43,002 bases of DNA. Source: JAFGSZ01 sp964492185. GTDB lineage: Bacteria; Bacteroidota; Bacteroidia; Bacteroidales; UBA10428. How positions within the stretch are numbered: position 1 is the first letter of the stretch; each line of letters opens with the position of its first letter. Shown piece by piece: positions 34,359 to 42,928 of the stretch. The notes beneath the pieces are model-generated. The model saw nothing but the letters and a program-made list of their open reading frames with translations. It did not search any database and was not told where the DNA came from. The position numbers were made by a program, and so were the translations under genes. The stretch is taken from the NCBI GenBank assembly GCA_964492185.1, contig CAZBJH010000018.1:1-43002 (forward strand), given 5' to 3'.

Positions 34359-35441
34359 ATGAAATTATTAAAAAGATCATTAATTGTGGTTTTTATGTTA
34401 TCCGGTGTATTTCTTAAGACATATTGCCAGGATAGCAAGGCCAAGAAGGAATATAACAAGGAATATGAAGTATCATCCCTGACCAAACTTGAAATACAAA
34501 ATAAATTTGGAAATGTGGATGTTAATAACTGGGACCGTAACACGATATCCATAAATGTTGAAATCCTGGCAGAGGCTGGCAGCCGGGAAAGATCGATGCG
34601 GATACTTGATGGAATAAACATTGATTTTTCTGTACAAAACAATACTATTAAAGCTATAACAAATTTCAACAGTGATATTAACCGGGGGGTTCTCGATAAT
34701 ATGAACCAGGGTAATAAGCAGATTGAGGTGAATTATACGGTAAATATGCCCTCTGACGTACCCCTGAATCTTTATAATAAATATGGGAATATTTTTATTA
34801 ATGAATTGTTATCTACATCGAATATAGAGATAAAATACGGTAAAATAAAAATCAACCGGTTCATGCATCCCGATAATAAACCTATGTCATCGCTTACCAT
34901 GGCATACTCAAACGGTACAATGGAAGAATGTAGATGGTTAAAACTCGATATAAAATATTCAAAACTGGAGATCACTAAAAGCAGGGCACTAATTATCATG
35001 AGCAAGTACTCAAAAATATATATAGATGAAGGAAGCTCTATTGTCTCAGAATCAAAATATGATACTTATGTAATAGGAAAACTGGCGAATTTTGTTACTT
35101 CATCGGGATATTCAAATTTTAAATTTGATGAAGTAACGAAGAAAATAATAGTTGAAACCGCGTACAGTGACCTTAAAGCGAATTATATTCCGGCAGGATT
35201 TGAAGAGATCAGGATTGAGAATAAATACGGAAATTACAGATTAGGTTTTGATGCCGAAGCATCATACAGGATTGAAGGAGAAGCCAAATATGCAAAAATT
35301 ATTTTCCCTGATAATAACAGGGTGAATACCGTGAATGAAAACAATGAAATGCGGGTTGAGGGTATTATCGGAAATGATGCACAGCCATCATCAAAAGTAA
35401 ACATCTCCACAAAATACGGAAACATAAGGCTTGTTGACTGA
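34359..35441 (+). CDS. Exported DUF4097-like beta-helix protein
   Basis: 360 residues with a signal peptide (about 1-23, ending LKTYCQ). The rest is repeated short beta strands, with recurrent KYGN/KYSK/YSNF-type units (NLYNKYGNIFINE, IEIKYGKIKIN, LDIKYSKLEI, IENKYGNYRLGF, ISTKYGNIRLVD). This fits the DUF4097/adhesin-like group often found behind ECF sigma and anti-sigma genes in Bacteroidota. It is probably periplasmic or surface exposed; molecular function unknown. Confidence 0.75.
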   Translation: MKLLKRSLIVVFMLSGVFLKTYCQDSKAKKEYNKEYEVSSLTKLEIQNKFGNVDVNNWDRNTISINVEILAEAGSRERSMRILDGINIDFSVQNNTIKAITNFNSDINRGVLDNMNQGNKQIEVNYTVNMPSDVPLNLYNKYGNIFINELLSTSNIEIKYGKIKINRFMHPDNKPMSSLTMAYSNGTMEECRWLKLDIKYSKLEITKSRALIIMSKYSKIYIDEGSSIVSESKYDTYVIGKLANFVTSSGYSNFKFDEVTKKIIVETAYSDLKANYIPAGFEEIRIENKYGNYRLGFDAEASYRIEGEAKYAKIIFPDNNRVNTVNENNEMRVEGIIGNDAQPSSKVNISTKYGNIRLVD

Positions 35442-35528
35442 CAACCGGGTAAGCAGTTGTTGATGAATAAGATATAAACTCAGGTACTCATGATTATTAT
35501 CTGCCGGTATTGCAGGCTCTCTTTGATA

Positions 35529-36344
35529 TTATCTGGCAATAAACCAGGGATTTAACAGGTTTTCTTTATTATAAGTAAGAGTTTGGTCCGACTGATAAAT
35601 GTATACCTCCTTCCCCGCAGCTTTCAACAGGGCATGACCTGCAGCTATATCCCATTCCATGGTAGGACCGAAACGCGGATATACAAATGCTTTTCCTTCT
35701 GCTATCATGCATAATTTCAGACTACTGCCCTTAGAAATGATCTCCAGTTGGGGATATGTTTTCCTGAGTTCTTCGATATATACTTTAGTTTCATCAGAAA
35801 GATGTGAACGACTGGCCACCACCCTGTATGTTTTATCCGGATTCTCATCCGGAAGTTTAATGGAGTATTTTCTCAATAATTCCTCGTTACCCGGCATTTT
35901 TAAAAGTAACCCCGGATCCGCGGAAACTTTAAAAGCACCGTCCTTTAATGAACCATAATATAAATCACCTAACGCGGGAGCATAGATAACTCCCGTTTCC
36001 GGCTTTCCTTTTCTGATCAGTGCAATATTTACAGTAAATTCATTGTTCTTTTTAATGAACTCCTTTGTCCCGTCAAGAGGGTCTACCATCCAAAAATCAT
36101 CCCAGGCTAATCTTTCCTCCAGGGAAATATCCCTGCTCTCCTCGCTCAATATTGGCATTGCGGCATCCGAAAGTATATCCCTGATACAATAATGTGCTGC
36201 CATATCAGCTTTAGTAAGAGGTGAATTATTATCTTTATAACTGATATCCAGGGCACTGCTTCTGTAAATATCCATGATTTTCCGGCCGGCCAGTATTGCA
36301 GCCTTAAGGGCAAGGCTAAGATGACCATTTTGTTTCATAACCAT
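35529..36344 (-). CDS. cysQ: 3'(2'),5'-bisphosphate nucleotidase CysQ
   Basis: 271-residue member of the inositol monophosphatase superfamily that removes the 3' phosphate of PAP formed in sulfate assimilation. The lithium- and magnesium-binding motifs are PILSEESRDIS (about 80-90), MVDPLDGTKEFIKKNN (about 107-122) and TMEWDIAAGHALLKAAG near the C-terminus. Start could be M1 or M3. The gene follows the SLC13 permease gene with one base between stop and start, so they are translationally coupled. Confidence 0.92.
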   Translation of the reverse strand: MVMKQNGHLSLALKAAILAGRKIMDIYRSSALDISYKDNNSPLTKADMAAHYCIRDILSDAAMPILSEESRDISLEERLAWDDFWMVDPLDGTKEFIKKNNEFTVNIALIRKGKPETGVIYAPALGDLYYGSLKDGAFKVSADPGLLLKMPGNEELLRKYSIKLPDENPDKTYRVVASRSHLSDETKVYIEELRKTYPQLEIISKGSSLKLCMIAEGKAFVYPRFGPTMEWDIAAGHALLKAAGKEVYIYQSDQTLTYNKENLLNPWFIAR

Positions 36345-36345
36345 T

Positions 36346-38124
36346 TTAAAAATAAATTAGTGATAAGACTAAAACTGTTACCAGCATATATAGAATCGTA
36401 AGGGGAAATCCGATCTTAAAGAAATCTCCGAACGAGTATCCTCCCGGTCCGTATACCATCAGGTTTGTCTGATAACCTATAGGGGTCATAAAATTTGCAG
36501 CAGCAGCATAAGCTACGGTTAATACAAAAGGCATAGGACTGATATCCAGGTTATATGACATGGTAATAGCTATTGGAAAAACAATTCCGACCGAGGCCTT
36601 ATTGGTTATATATGCAGCAAGAAATGTTGTAATTAAATATGTTCCGAATAACAGTCCGATCTTTCCCATGGGCATAAAAACCGTGATCAGAAGGTTAGCA
36701 ATAAGAGTTGCAGCTCCCGATTTGATCATGGCTGTTCCCAGGGCAAGGGATAAAACTATAATAAGGGCCAGATTATAATCTATACTTTTCGGAAGCTCCT
36801 TGGGTTCTGTAATATTCAGAGCAAGTGATGCCAGAATGATAATCAGTAATCCAATGAACAATGAAACCACGTGAAGGGATGCGAGAATAATGGCCAGGGC
36901 CGTGCCACCGAACAGGATTGCGATCTTGTACCATTCCAGCTTTCTGAAATCCCGTACTTTTGAGATAAAATAAAAATCTTTTGTATTCAGGGTTCTGCTC
37001 ACAAAATCCTCACCGGCATAGAGAAGTAAAACATCACCTGCACGCAATACCACATTACCGATCTTTCCATGAATTCTTTCCCCGTTACGGTGAATGGCAA
37101 GGACTGCAGCATCATATTTTCCCCTGAAATTATATTCTTTAACGGTCTTATTGATAAGAGGTGAATTTTGCGATACAACTACCTCAACAACCTCTGCCCT
37201 TTTCTTTTTAGACAACATTCCCACTTCCGGAAGAATCAACCCCGTATTTGAATTGATCAGATCTGCAATATTTTCTGTTTCCCCGGCAAATACCAGTACA
37301 TCACCCCTGTCCAAAATTATGTCCTTTGTTACCGGAGATATCCTGAATGATCTGCGTAAAATTTCCACCAGGTATAAGCCCTTAAGATTACGCATATTTG
37401 TTTCCGTAATTGTTTTTCCTATCAAGCGGGATTTATTACGAATCTTCGCCTCAATAACATATTCCCGCGACTGTGTTTTGAAAATTTCAAGCGCGGCAGT
37501 TTTATCGGGTAAGAGTTTATTACTGAATAATACAAGGTAAATGATACCCAGGATCACCATAGGAATGCCAACATATGCAAAATCAAATATCTGCAGGGGA
37601 CGGTCAACTTCATATAATTCCTGATCCACGAATAATCCGTTAACTATCAGGTTGGTGGATGTTCCGATCAGGGTTACCGATCCTCCCAATATGGCTGCAT
37701 AGGATAAAGGAATTAAAAATTTTGAAGGAGATATTTTGTTGCGTTTACACCAGCTGTTCACATAGGGCATCATAATTGCCACAAGAGGCGTATTGTTAAG
37801 AAATGCCGAAAAGGCGGCAACTATGATCATCATCCGGGTAAGAAAACCTTTAAAGCTTCTTGCTGAACGGAACAGCCTGTCAAATACACTTTCAACAACT
37901 GCAGTCCGCCGGATAATATCGCCCAGCAACAATAACATTATCACTACTGCAACCTGTTCATTGGCAAAACCCTGTATGATCTCCGAGGGTGTGAGTACTC
38001 CAAAAATACCAAGTACAATTATGGCGATCAGAAAAGTAAAGGCAGGCCCCAGTATTTCACGGTAGAGTGATACGAGGATGAAAACAAGAACTATAAAAAC
38101 AAGTATTGTATCAAATGAAAACAT
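36346..38124 (-). CDS. SLC13/DASS-family anion permease with two RCK-C domains
   Basis: 592-residue inner membrane transporter. Two halves of membrane helices (about 1-200 and 385-592) flank a cytoplasmic section with two TrkA-C (RCK_C) domains, about 205-285 (GKTITETNMRNLKGLYLVEI, DRGDVLVFAGE) and 290-375 (NKTVKEYNFRGKYDAAVLAI, RAGDVLLLYAGE). The two SNT-like motifs of the family appear as GTSTNLIVNGL and the late PIGYQTNLMVYGPGGY. Coupling to cysQ suggests sulfate or a related anion as substrate, by context only. Confidence 0.88.
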   Translation of the reverse strand: MFSFDTILVFIVLVFILVSLYREILGPAFTFLIAIIVLGIFGVLTPSEIIQGFANEQVAVVIMLLLLGDIIRRTAVVESVFDRLFRSARSFKGFLTRMMIIVAAFSAFLNNTPLVAIMMPYVNSWCKRNKISPSKFLIPLSYAAILGGSVTLIGTSTNLIVNGLFVDQELYEVDRPLQIFDFAYVGIPMVILGIIYLVLFSNKLLPDKTAALEIFKTQSREYVIEAKIRNKSRLIGKTITETNMRNLKGLYLVEILRRSFRISPVTKDIILDRGDVLVFAGETENIADLINSNTGLILPEVGMLSKKKRAEVVEVVVSQNSPLINKTVKEYNFRGKYDAAVLAIHRNGERIHGKIGNVVLRAGDVLLLYAGEDFVSRTLNTKDFYFISKVRDFRKLEWYKIAILFGGTALAIILASLHVVSLFIGLLIIILASLALNITEPKELPKSIDYNLALIIVLSLALGTAMIKSGAATLIANLLITVFMPMGKIGLLFGTYLITTFLAAYITNKASVGIVFPIAITMSYNLDISPMPFVLTVAYAAAANFMTPIGYQTNLMVYGPGGYSFGDFFKIGFPLTILYMLVTVLVLSLIYF

Positions 38125-38305
38125 ACGATTTTAAAGCCTCCTCCATGCTTACTAGTTGCTCCCGGCTCAACGAAAGTAACAATAAATAATTCATTATAAA
38201 AAAATGTTGACAAGAATGCGATTTTGTAAAAATAATAAACTTATCTGTTTAATACCCTAACCGTATTTTCATTATCTTAACCGTTCATTTTTGAAAATTA
38301 CTATT

Positions 38306-39766
38306 ATGAGTGAATTAAGCACATTACAACCAGTGAATGTCTGGAAACATTTTGAAGAGATATGCAAAGTGCCCAGGCCATCAAAAAAGGAAGAAAAAAT
38401 TATTGCCTTCCTGGAAGACTTTGCCCATAAACATAATCTGACAATTAAAAAGGATGATACCGGTAATATCCTGATCAAAAAAAATGCATCAAAGGGATTT
38501 GAGAACCGCAAAACGGTCGTACTGCAAAGTCATGTGGATATGGTATGTGAAAAAAACAGCGATTATCAACACGACTTTAACACAGACCCTATTCAACCCT
38601 ATATTGACGGTGAATGGGTTAAAGCAAAAGGCACTACTCTCGGATCGGATAATGGTTTCGGAATTGCCGCACAAATGGAGATCCTGGCCGGGAATTATGA
38701 GCACGGCCCCATAGAATGTCTTTTTACTGTTGACGAGGAAACAGGACTTACAGGTGCATTTCATTTGCAGCCCGGATTCTTTGATGGTAAAATATTAATC
38801 AATCTCGACTCGGAAGATGAGGGAGAACTTTTCATTGGTTGTGCAGGTGGCGTTGATACTCTTGCCACGCTACCATGCAAAAGAAAGAAAACCACAGGTG
38901 GCGGAATGGCTTATATGATATCTGTCTCAGGCCTTAAGGGCGGGCATTCGGGAGATGATATTGAAAAATTTCGGGAAAATGCCATAAAAGTGCTTAACAG
39001 GATCATATGGACATTGTGGCAGAAAACGAAGATCCGGGTCAACAGCTTCGAAGGCGGGAATCTTCGTAATGCCATCCCGCGGGAAGCACGCGCAATTATT
39101 GTTGTGAAAGAAAAGAATACAAAACAAATGCTTGATGAATTTCACCGGCTGGAGACGGAATTTACCCGGTTAAAAAGAGAACAGGAGCCTAATATAAAAA
39201 TACTTATCGAACCTGTTGCCTTACCAACAAGTGTGTTTACAAATAAAACAACAAACCGGCTATTGAACAGCATTTATGCCTGTCCCCACGGTATTATATC
39301 CATGAGTATGAATATGCCCGGACTGGTTGAAACGTCCACCAATCTTGCTTCTGTAAAGGCTATTGATCCCACAAAAATGTTAATTACCACAAGCCAGCGC
39401 AGTTCCCTGGAAGCATCAAAGGAGGATATTGCCAACCAGGTACGGTCAGTTTTTTCCCTTGCAGGTGCAAATGCTGAACATACTGATGGATACCCCGGCT
39501 GGACTCCAAATACAGACTCGGGGATAATGAGGATCACTGAACAGGCTTACCTGCAACTTTTTAACACCAAACCCGAGATAAAAGCCATACATGCAGGCCT
39601 GGAATGCGGACTTTTCCTTGAGAAGTACCCTTATCTTGACATGATCTCCTTTGGCCCTACAATATATAATGCCCATTCACCTGATGAAATGATACATATA
39701 GGTTCCTCACAAAAATTCTGGGAGTTGTTGCTGGAAGTTCTCAGGAAAATACCCGTGGAAAAGTGA
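38306..39766 (+). CDS. pepD: Aminoacyl-histidine dipeptidase PepD
   Basis: 486 residues from the ATG at 38306; a TTG five codons earlier is less likely. M20 family zinc dipeptidase that cleaves beta-alanyl-His and other Xaa-His dipeptides in the cytoplasm. Metal-binding and catalytic motifs are VLQSHVDMVCEKN (His and Asp), LGSDNGFGIAAQME, FTVDEETGLTGAFHL (catalytic Glu), LINLDSEDEGELFIGC and IHAGLECGLF. Convergent with the rubredoxin gene. Confidence 0.95.
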   Translation: MSELSTLQPVNVWKHFEEICKVPRPSKKEEKIIAFLEDFAHKHNLTIKKDDTGNILIKKNASKGFENRKTVVLQSHVDMVCEKNSDYQHDFNTDPIQPYIDGEWVKAKGTTLGSDNGFGIAAQMEILAGNYEHGPIECLFTVDEETGLTGAFHLQPGFFDGKILINLDSEDEGELFIGCAGGVDTLATLPCKRKKTTGGGMAYMISVSGLKGGHSGDDIEKFRENAIKVLNRIIWTLWQKTKIRVNSFEGGNLRNAIPREARAIIVVKEKNTKQMLDEFHRLETEFTRLKREQEPNIKILIEPVALPTSVFTNKTTNRLLNSIYACPHGIISMSMNMPGLVETSTNLASVKAIDPTKMLITTSQRSSLEASKEDIANQVRSVFSLAGANAEHTDGYPGWTPNTDSGIMRITEQAYLQLFNTKPEIKAIHAGLECGLFLEKYPYLDMISFGPTIYNAHSPDEMIHIGSSQKFWELLLEVLRKIPVEK

Positions 39767-39771
39767 GAGAA

Positions 39772-39786
39772 TACTGACTGACACTA
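39772..39786. repeat. Solo R1 end between pepD and rubredoxin
   Basis: TACTGACTGACACTA: R1 terminal sequence with the GTGTCAGTC variant also seen at 765-783. It follows pepD by 5 bp and stands one base beyond the rubredoxin stop codon. No element body. Confidence 0.5.
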
Positions 39787-39787
39787 T

Positions 39788-39949
39788 TTACTCCACCGGT
39801 TCAAAATCTTCTTTAGCCACACCACAAACCGGGCAAACCCAGTCATCCGGTATGTCTTCAAATGCTGTCCCTGGTTGTATTCCACCATCCGGATCACCTT
39901 CCTCCGGGTCATATACATAACCGCATACAGTGCACTGGTATTTTATCAT
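39788..39949 (-). CDS. Rubredoxin
   Basis: 53-residue electron carrier. The reverse strand gives MIKYQCTVCGYVYDPEEGDP and ends WVCPVCGVAKEDFEPVE. The iron-binding cysteines are C6, C9, C39 and C42 in two CxxCG knuckles, with the aromatic residues Y4, Y11, Y13 and W37 in place. The length is normal for a single-domain rubredoxin. Its partner, such as rubrerythrin or superoxide reductase, is not in the window. The TAA stop is followed after one base by an R1 end. Confidence 0.95.
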   Translation of the reverse strand: MIKYQCTVCGYVYDPEEGDPDGGIQPGTAFEDIPDDWVCPVCGVAKEDFEPVE

Positions 39950-40004
39950 TGTGAAAAGGTGTTATTTATTCTAACCGGTATAATAAATGTAGATTATAAT
40001 ATTT
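39950..40004. other. Upstream region of rubredoxin
   Basis: AT-rich; no clear promoter consensus found. Confidence 0.3.
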
Positions 40005-40219
40005 AACCTGTATTATTCACGTGTCAGGTTCGGGGCATAAGCAAGGCGTCGGAAGCTGAAGCTGTAGTAATCTAACGCGAAGCTTTCGCGACGAAGCAGA
40101 TGCCTTGAAACTGGCGCACTTTGTAAAAATAAATGAAAATTATATTTCGTGACCCTGTTTGTTATTCTGTTAACTTTCAACACATAAAATAATTTCATTG
40201 ATTTTCATGAATAATGCAG
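40005..40219 (+). repeat. R2 structured repeat, copy B
   Basis: The first 125 bp (to 40129) align with 33060-33185. The hairpin is CGCGAAGCTTTCGCG (40076-40090), where copy A has GCGAAGTCTTCGC. CAAGGCGTC and GATGCCTTG can pair over a longer range. A further inverted copy of the outer end (CATGAATAATGCAG, 40206-40219) suggests that the complete element is 215 bp with terminal inverted repeats. No ORF. Confidence 0.7.
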
Positions 40220-40397
40220 CTTAATATAAGCAGTAGCAAATGTAACAAATATTCTTATTTAATAGTAAAACATATTAAACCACGAAATATTTGCCTGCTT
40301 TTTGTATGAGCTTAAACATAAAATTATATATTTACAATTTTTTAATAAATATTTAATACAATAAAAATTTTATTAAAGAACGGAAAGGGAACTTAAA
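40220..40397. other. AT-rich leader of the lipoprotein gene
   Basis: TTTG at 40300 and TATATTTA near 40330 vaguely resemble a promoter, but the spacing is a few bases too long. GAACGGAAAGGGAAC just before the start codon may act as a weak ribosome binding site. Confidence 0.35.
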
Positions 40398-41129
40398 ATG
40401 TACAGGAAATGGATGATTATGCCGGTAGCCCTGTTATTTCTACTGGCAGGATGTGAAACTGAAGAAGGAGAAGGAGGAAGTTCGGTGATCACGGGAAAAG
40501 TATACAAGAAAGTATATAACAACTCATTTACTGCTATAATTGATGAGTATTATGTTCCTGACGAGGATGTTTTCATTATTTATGGTTCTGATGATGTTTA
40601 TGGTGATGATATGGAAACCAGTTTTGATGGCAGCTACCGTTTCGAATACCTGAAAAAGGGAGATTATACCCTTTTTGTATATTCAGACGACACCTCTGGT
40701 AACAAGATGGCAGAAATTCCGGTAACAAAAACCATCAGCATAACAAAGAACAAACAGCTTATTAAAGTTGAAGATATTATCATAGCCGATAAAAGTGATT
40801 ATGACGATGGATCAGGAACCATTACAGGTAAAGTATTTGCTGTTGATTATAATGCGGAAATGACAAATACTCCCGATTATTATTACATTGCTGATGAACG
40901 TGTTTATATCGTTTATGGTGATGATTCTGTGCATTTTGATGATGTCCGGACACATCACGACGGCAGTTTTAAGTTCCGGGGACTGGTAAACGGCATCTAC
41001 ACGGTATACGCGCTTTCTAAAGACTATCCATATCCAAACAACCCTTTGATCCCGGTATCTGATACGATTGAAATTACTCCAGATAACCCGAATGTAATAA
41101 TAACTGAGGATATTATTATTATCAAATAG
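40398..41129 (+). CDS. Lipoprotein with two tandem beta-sandwich domains
   Basis: 243 residues with a lipoprotein signal (MYRKWMIMPVALLFLLAGC, C19). Two related domains follow, about 30-130 and 138-243. Each starts TGKV, then has a YY-x-D/E-x-V-IYG-DD core (DEDVFIIYGSDDVYGDD; DERVYIVYGDDSVHFDD), a DGSY/F-RF-L-G-YT block (FDGSYRFEYLKKGDYTLFVY; HDGSFKFRGLVNGIYTVYAL) and an EDIII end. This resembles carboxypeptidase-like or SpaA-type folds. It precedes the VTC-domain gene by about 140 bp and may belong to the same unit. Binding partner unknown. Confidence 0.75.
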   Translation: MYRKWMIMPVALLFLLAGCETEEGEGGSSVITGKVYKKVYNNSFTAIIDEYYVPDEDVFIIYGSDDVYGDDMETSFDGSYRFEYLKKGDYTLFVYSDDTSGNKMAEIPVTKTISITKNKQLIKVEDIIIADKSDYDDGSGTITGKVFAVDYNAEMTNTPDYYYIADERVYIVYGDDSVHFDDVRTHHDGSFKFRGLVNGIYTVYALSKDYPYPNNPLIPVSDTIEITPDNPNVIITEDIIIIK

Positions 41130-41257
41130 GTAAATAAGAAAATCAGAGATCATATTAATGATAATAACAATAAACATGAGATTTTTTCTTCTGTTAATGC
41201 AGTCAAGAAAAATACAGGGCATTATATTTGTAACATTTAATGTATGCCATGAAGTAA

Positions 41258-41263
41258 AAGGAG
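41258..41263 (+). promoter_or_regulatory. Shine-Dalgarno sequence deciding the VTC gene start
   Basis: AAGGAG lies 9 bp before the ATG at 41273 and supports that start over the TTG at 41270. Such a clear Shine-Dalgarno is unusual in this window. Confidence 0.6.
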
Positions 41264-41272
41264 AAAATATTG

Positions 41273-42091
41273 ATGCAAAACAACACGGATAAAATAGAAA
41301 TGATCAATGAACCGGACCCGATAGATAATATTATAGCCGAATTTGATACAATAACACTAGGCAAAATGGACAGCGTGAAGTTGATGAACAGGGTGGATAC
41401 CAAATATGTTTACAGTTCCAGGCTGATACCTGACATCCTTGAACACGCTATACCCGGTTTTTACATCCTCTCTATTGATGACGAAAGATCATTTCATTAT
41501 AAAAGTGTTTACCTGGATACTCCTGAAAATAAAATGTTTCTTGATCATCACAATGGTAAAGTCAATCGATACAAGATCAGGTTCAGGGAATATGTATCAA
41601 GCAAACAACGATATCTTGAGATAAAATTCAAAACCAAAAATAGCAGGACAGTAAAAAACCGGATCAAAAGAAAAAATATTGAAAACATATTGACAGGAGA
41701 ATCAAAAGATTTTATTGAAGAACATACTCCTTTTAATCCTGATAATCTGGAACAAAAAATAACAACCCATTTCAACCGTATCACACTGGTAAACAAAACT
41801 CTGACCGAACGGGTCACCATTGACTATGCTCTTAGCTTTGCATATAATTCACATAATACAGCATTATCCAAGCTGTGCATAACCGAAATAAAAAAAGACG
41901 GGAACAGCACCAGTTCTGACTTTGACAGGATATTGAGTGATTTCGGTATTATTCCCAAAAGAATGAGCAAGTATTGTATCGGCCGGGTGTTGCTGGACAG
42001 GAAACTGAAATACAATAATTTTAAAGAAAGATTACTTACAATAGATAAAATCACAAAAAATGATAATAAACTTTATAGCTCTTGCAACTAA
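41273..42091 (+). CDS. VTC-domain protein (polyphosphate polymerase-like)
   Basis: 272 residues, no signal peptide. Matches the VTC domain (triphosphate tunnel fold), with ELxNR-like MNRVDTKYVYSSRLIPDI at the start, FHYKSVYLDTPENKMFLDHH, NRYKIRFREYVSSKQRYLEIKFK, RVTIDYALSFAYNS, CITEIKKDG and PKRMSKYCIGRVLL at the end. The tunnel Lys, Arg and Glu residues are visible in KIRFREY, YLEIKFK and ITEIKK. In yeast the domain makes polyphosphate; in bacteria it typically pairs with DUF4956, as here. It overlaps the next gene by 32 bp. Confidence 0.85.
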   Translation: MQNNTDKIEMINEPDPIDNIIAEFDTITLGKMDSVKLMNRVDTKYVYSSRLIPDILEHAIPGFYILSIDDERSFHYKSVYLDTPENKMFLDHHNGKVNRYKIRFREYVSSKQRYLEIKFKTKNSRTVKNRIKRKNIENILTGESKDFIEEHTPFNPDNLEQKITTHFNRITLVNKTLTERVTIDYALSFAYNSHNTALSKLCITEIKKDGNSTSSDFDRILSDFGIIPKRMSKYCIGRVLLDRKLKYNNFKERLLTIDKITKNDNKLYSSCN

Positions 42092-42746
42092 GTTTTTTGG
42101 AATTAAGCTGATTGATAGTGTTGATTTTTTTGAATTTATAATACGTTTCGGTTTTAATCTCTTAGTCATACTGATTATTATTCGTTACTTGTATTATACT
42201 TATTCTCAACGTAAAGATTATCTTTTCACTTATATTCTCATAAGTACGGTTATTTTTCTCCTGTGTTTCCTGCTGGAAAACGTAAAGCTGCAACTTGGAT
42301 TTGCACTCGGATTGTTTGCTATTTTCGGAATTATCCGTTACCGCACCAATCCAATCCCGATAAAAGAGATGACCTATTTATTTATGGTTATCGGGATTTC
42401 CGTTATCAATGCCCTGGCTAATAAAAAAGTCAGTTATGCCGAATTGATATTCACCAATTTTGCAATCATAATTGTCACCTTTTTGCTTGAGCGCGTTTTT
42501 CTGCTTCGTCATGAATCAAGTAAAACAATACTTTATGAAAAAATCGATCTGATCCGGCCTGATAAGCGCGCAGAACTGCTTAAGGATCTTGAAGAACGGA
42601 CCGGCATCACTATCAGGAGGATTGAAGTCGGCAGGATCAATTTTCTCCGCGACACCGCCCGTATAAGAATCTTTTATTACGAATCTGAAAACCGTATCCC
42701 CGAAGAAGAATATATTTACAACCGGGATGATGATGATGATGATTAG
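42060..42746 (+). CDS. DUF4956 membrane protein
   Basis: 228 residues. Four or five membrane helices lie in the first 150 residues (FFEFIIRFGFNLLVILIIIR, YLFTYILISTVIFLLCFLL, LQLGFALGLFAIFGIIRYRT, EMTYLFMVIGISVINALANK, LIFTNFAIIIVTFLLERVFL), followed by a cytoplasmic domain with RAELLKDLEERTGITIRRIE. It ends in six aspartates. The motif GIIRYRTNPIPIKEMTYLF is characteristic of DUF4956. The gene start lies inside the VTC gene, implying translational coupling and a joint membrane role, probably in polyphosphate handling (inference). Confidence 0.87.
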   Translation: MIINFIALATKFFGIKLIDSVDFFEFIIRFGFNLLVILIIIRYLYYTYSQRKDYLFTYILISTVIFLLCFLLENVKLQLGFALGLFAIFGIIRYRTNPIPIKEMTYLFMVIGISVINALANKKVSYAELIFTNFAIIIVTFLLERVFLLRHESSKTILYEKIDLIRPDKRAELLKDLEERTGITIRRIEVGRINFLRDTARIRIFYYESENRIPEEEYIYNRDDDDDD

Positions 42747-42928
42747 AGGGGCTTAAACCTTTCCAGCATCCATTCTTTTTTACTTTCGGGAAAATCAGTT
42801 ATTGCTTTAATGATTTGTTTCGATGTATACTTTTTGAAATCCCTGATAATATCCTGCAATTGAAACTAATCATGGGAACTGACAATAGCATGTATATGGA
42901 TGCTTATGATCGAATATGCATGTATAAT
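42743..42928 (-). pseudogene. Decayed REP-associated (Y1/IS200-like) transposase fragment
   Basis: The minus strand encodes, in one frame, AYSIISIHIHAIVSSHD, a TAG stop, then LQDIIRDFKKYTSKQIIKAI and SKKEWMLERFKPL before TAA. HIH (42890-42898) is the HUH metal-binding motif, and the helical part DIIRDFKKYTSKQII with KEWMLERF is typical of RAYT/TnpA_REP proteins. The N-terminal region is missing, and the fragment runs directly into R1 copy 8 at 42929. Its stop overlaps the stop of the DUF4956 gene on the other strand. Confidence 0.75.

Noticed and set aside
34331..34669. 112-residue minus-strand frame over the DUF4097-like gene
   Set aside because: It overlaps the signal peptide and strands of a supported gene on the other strand and shows no domain of its own.
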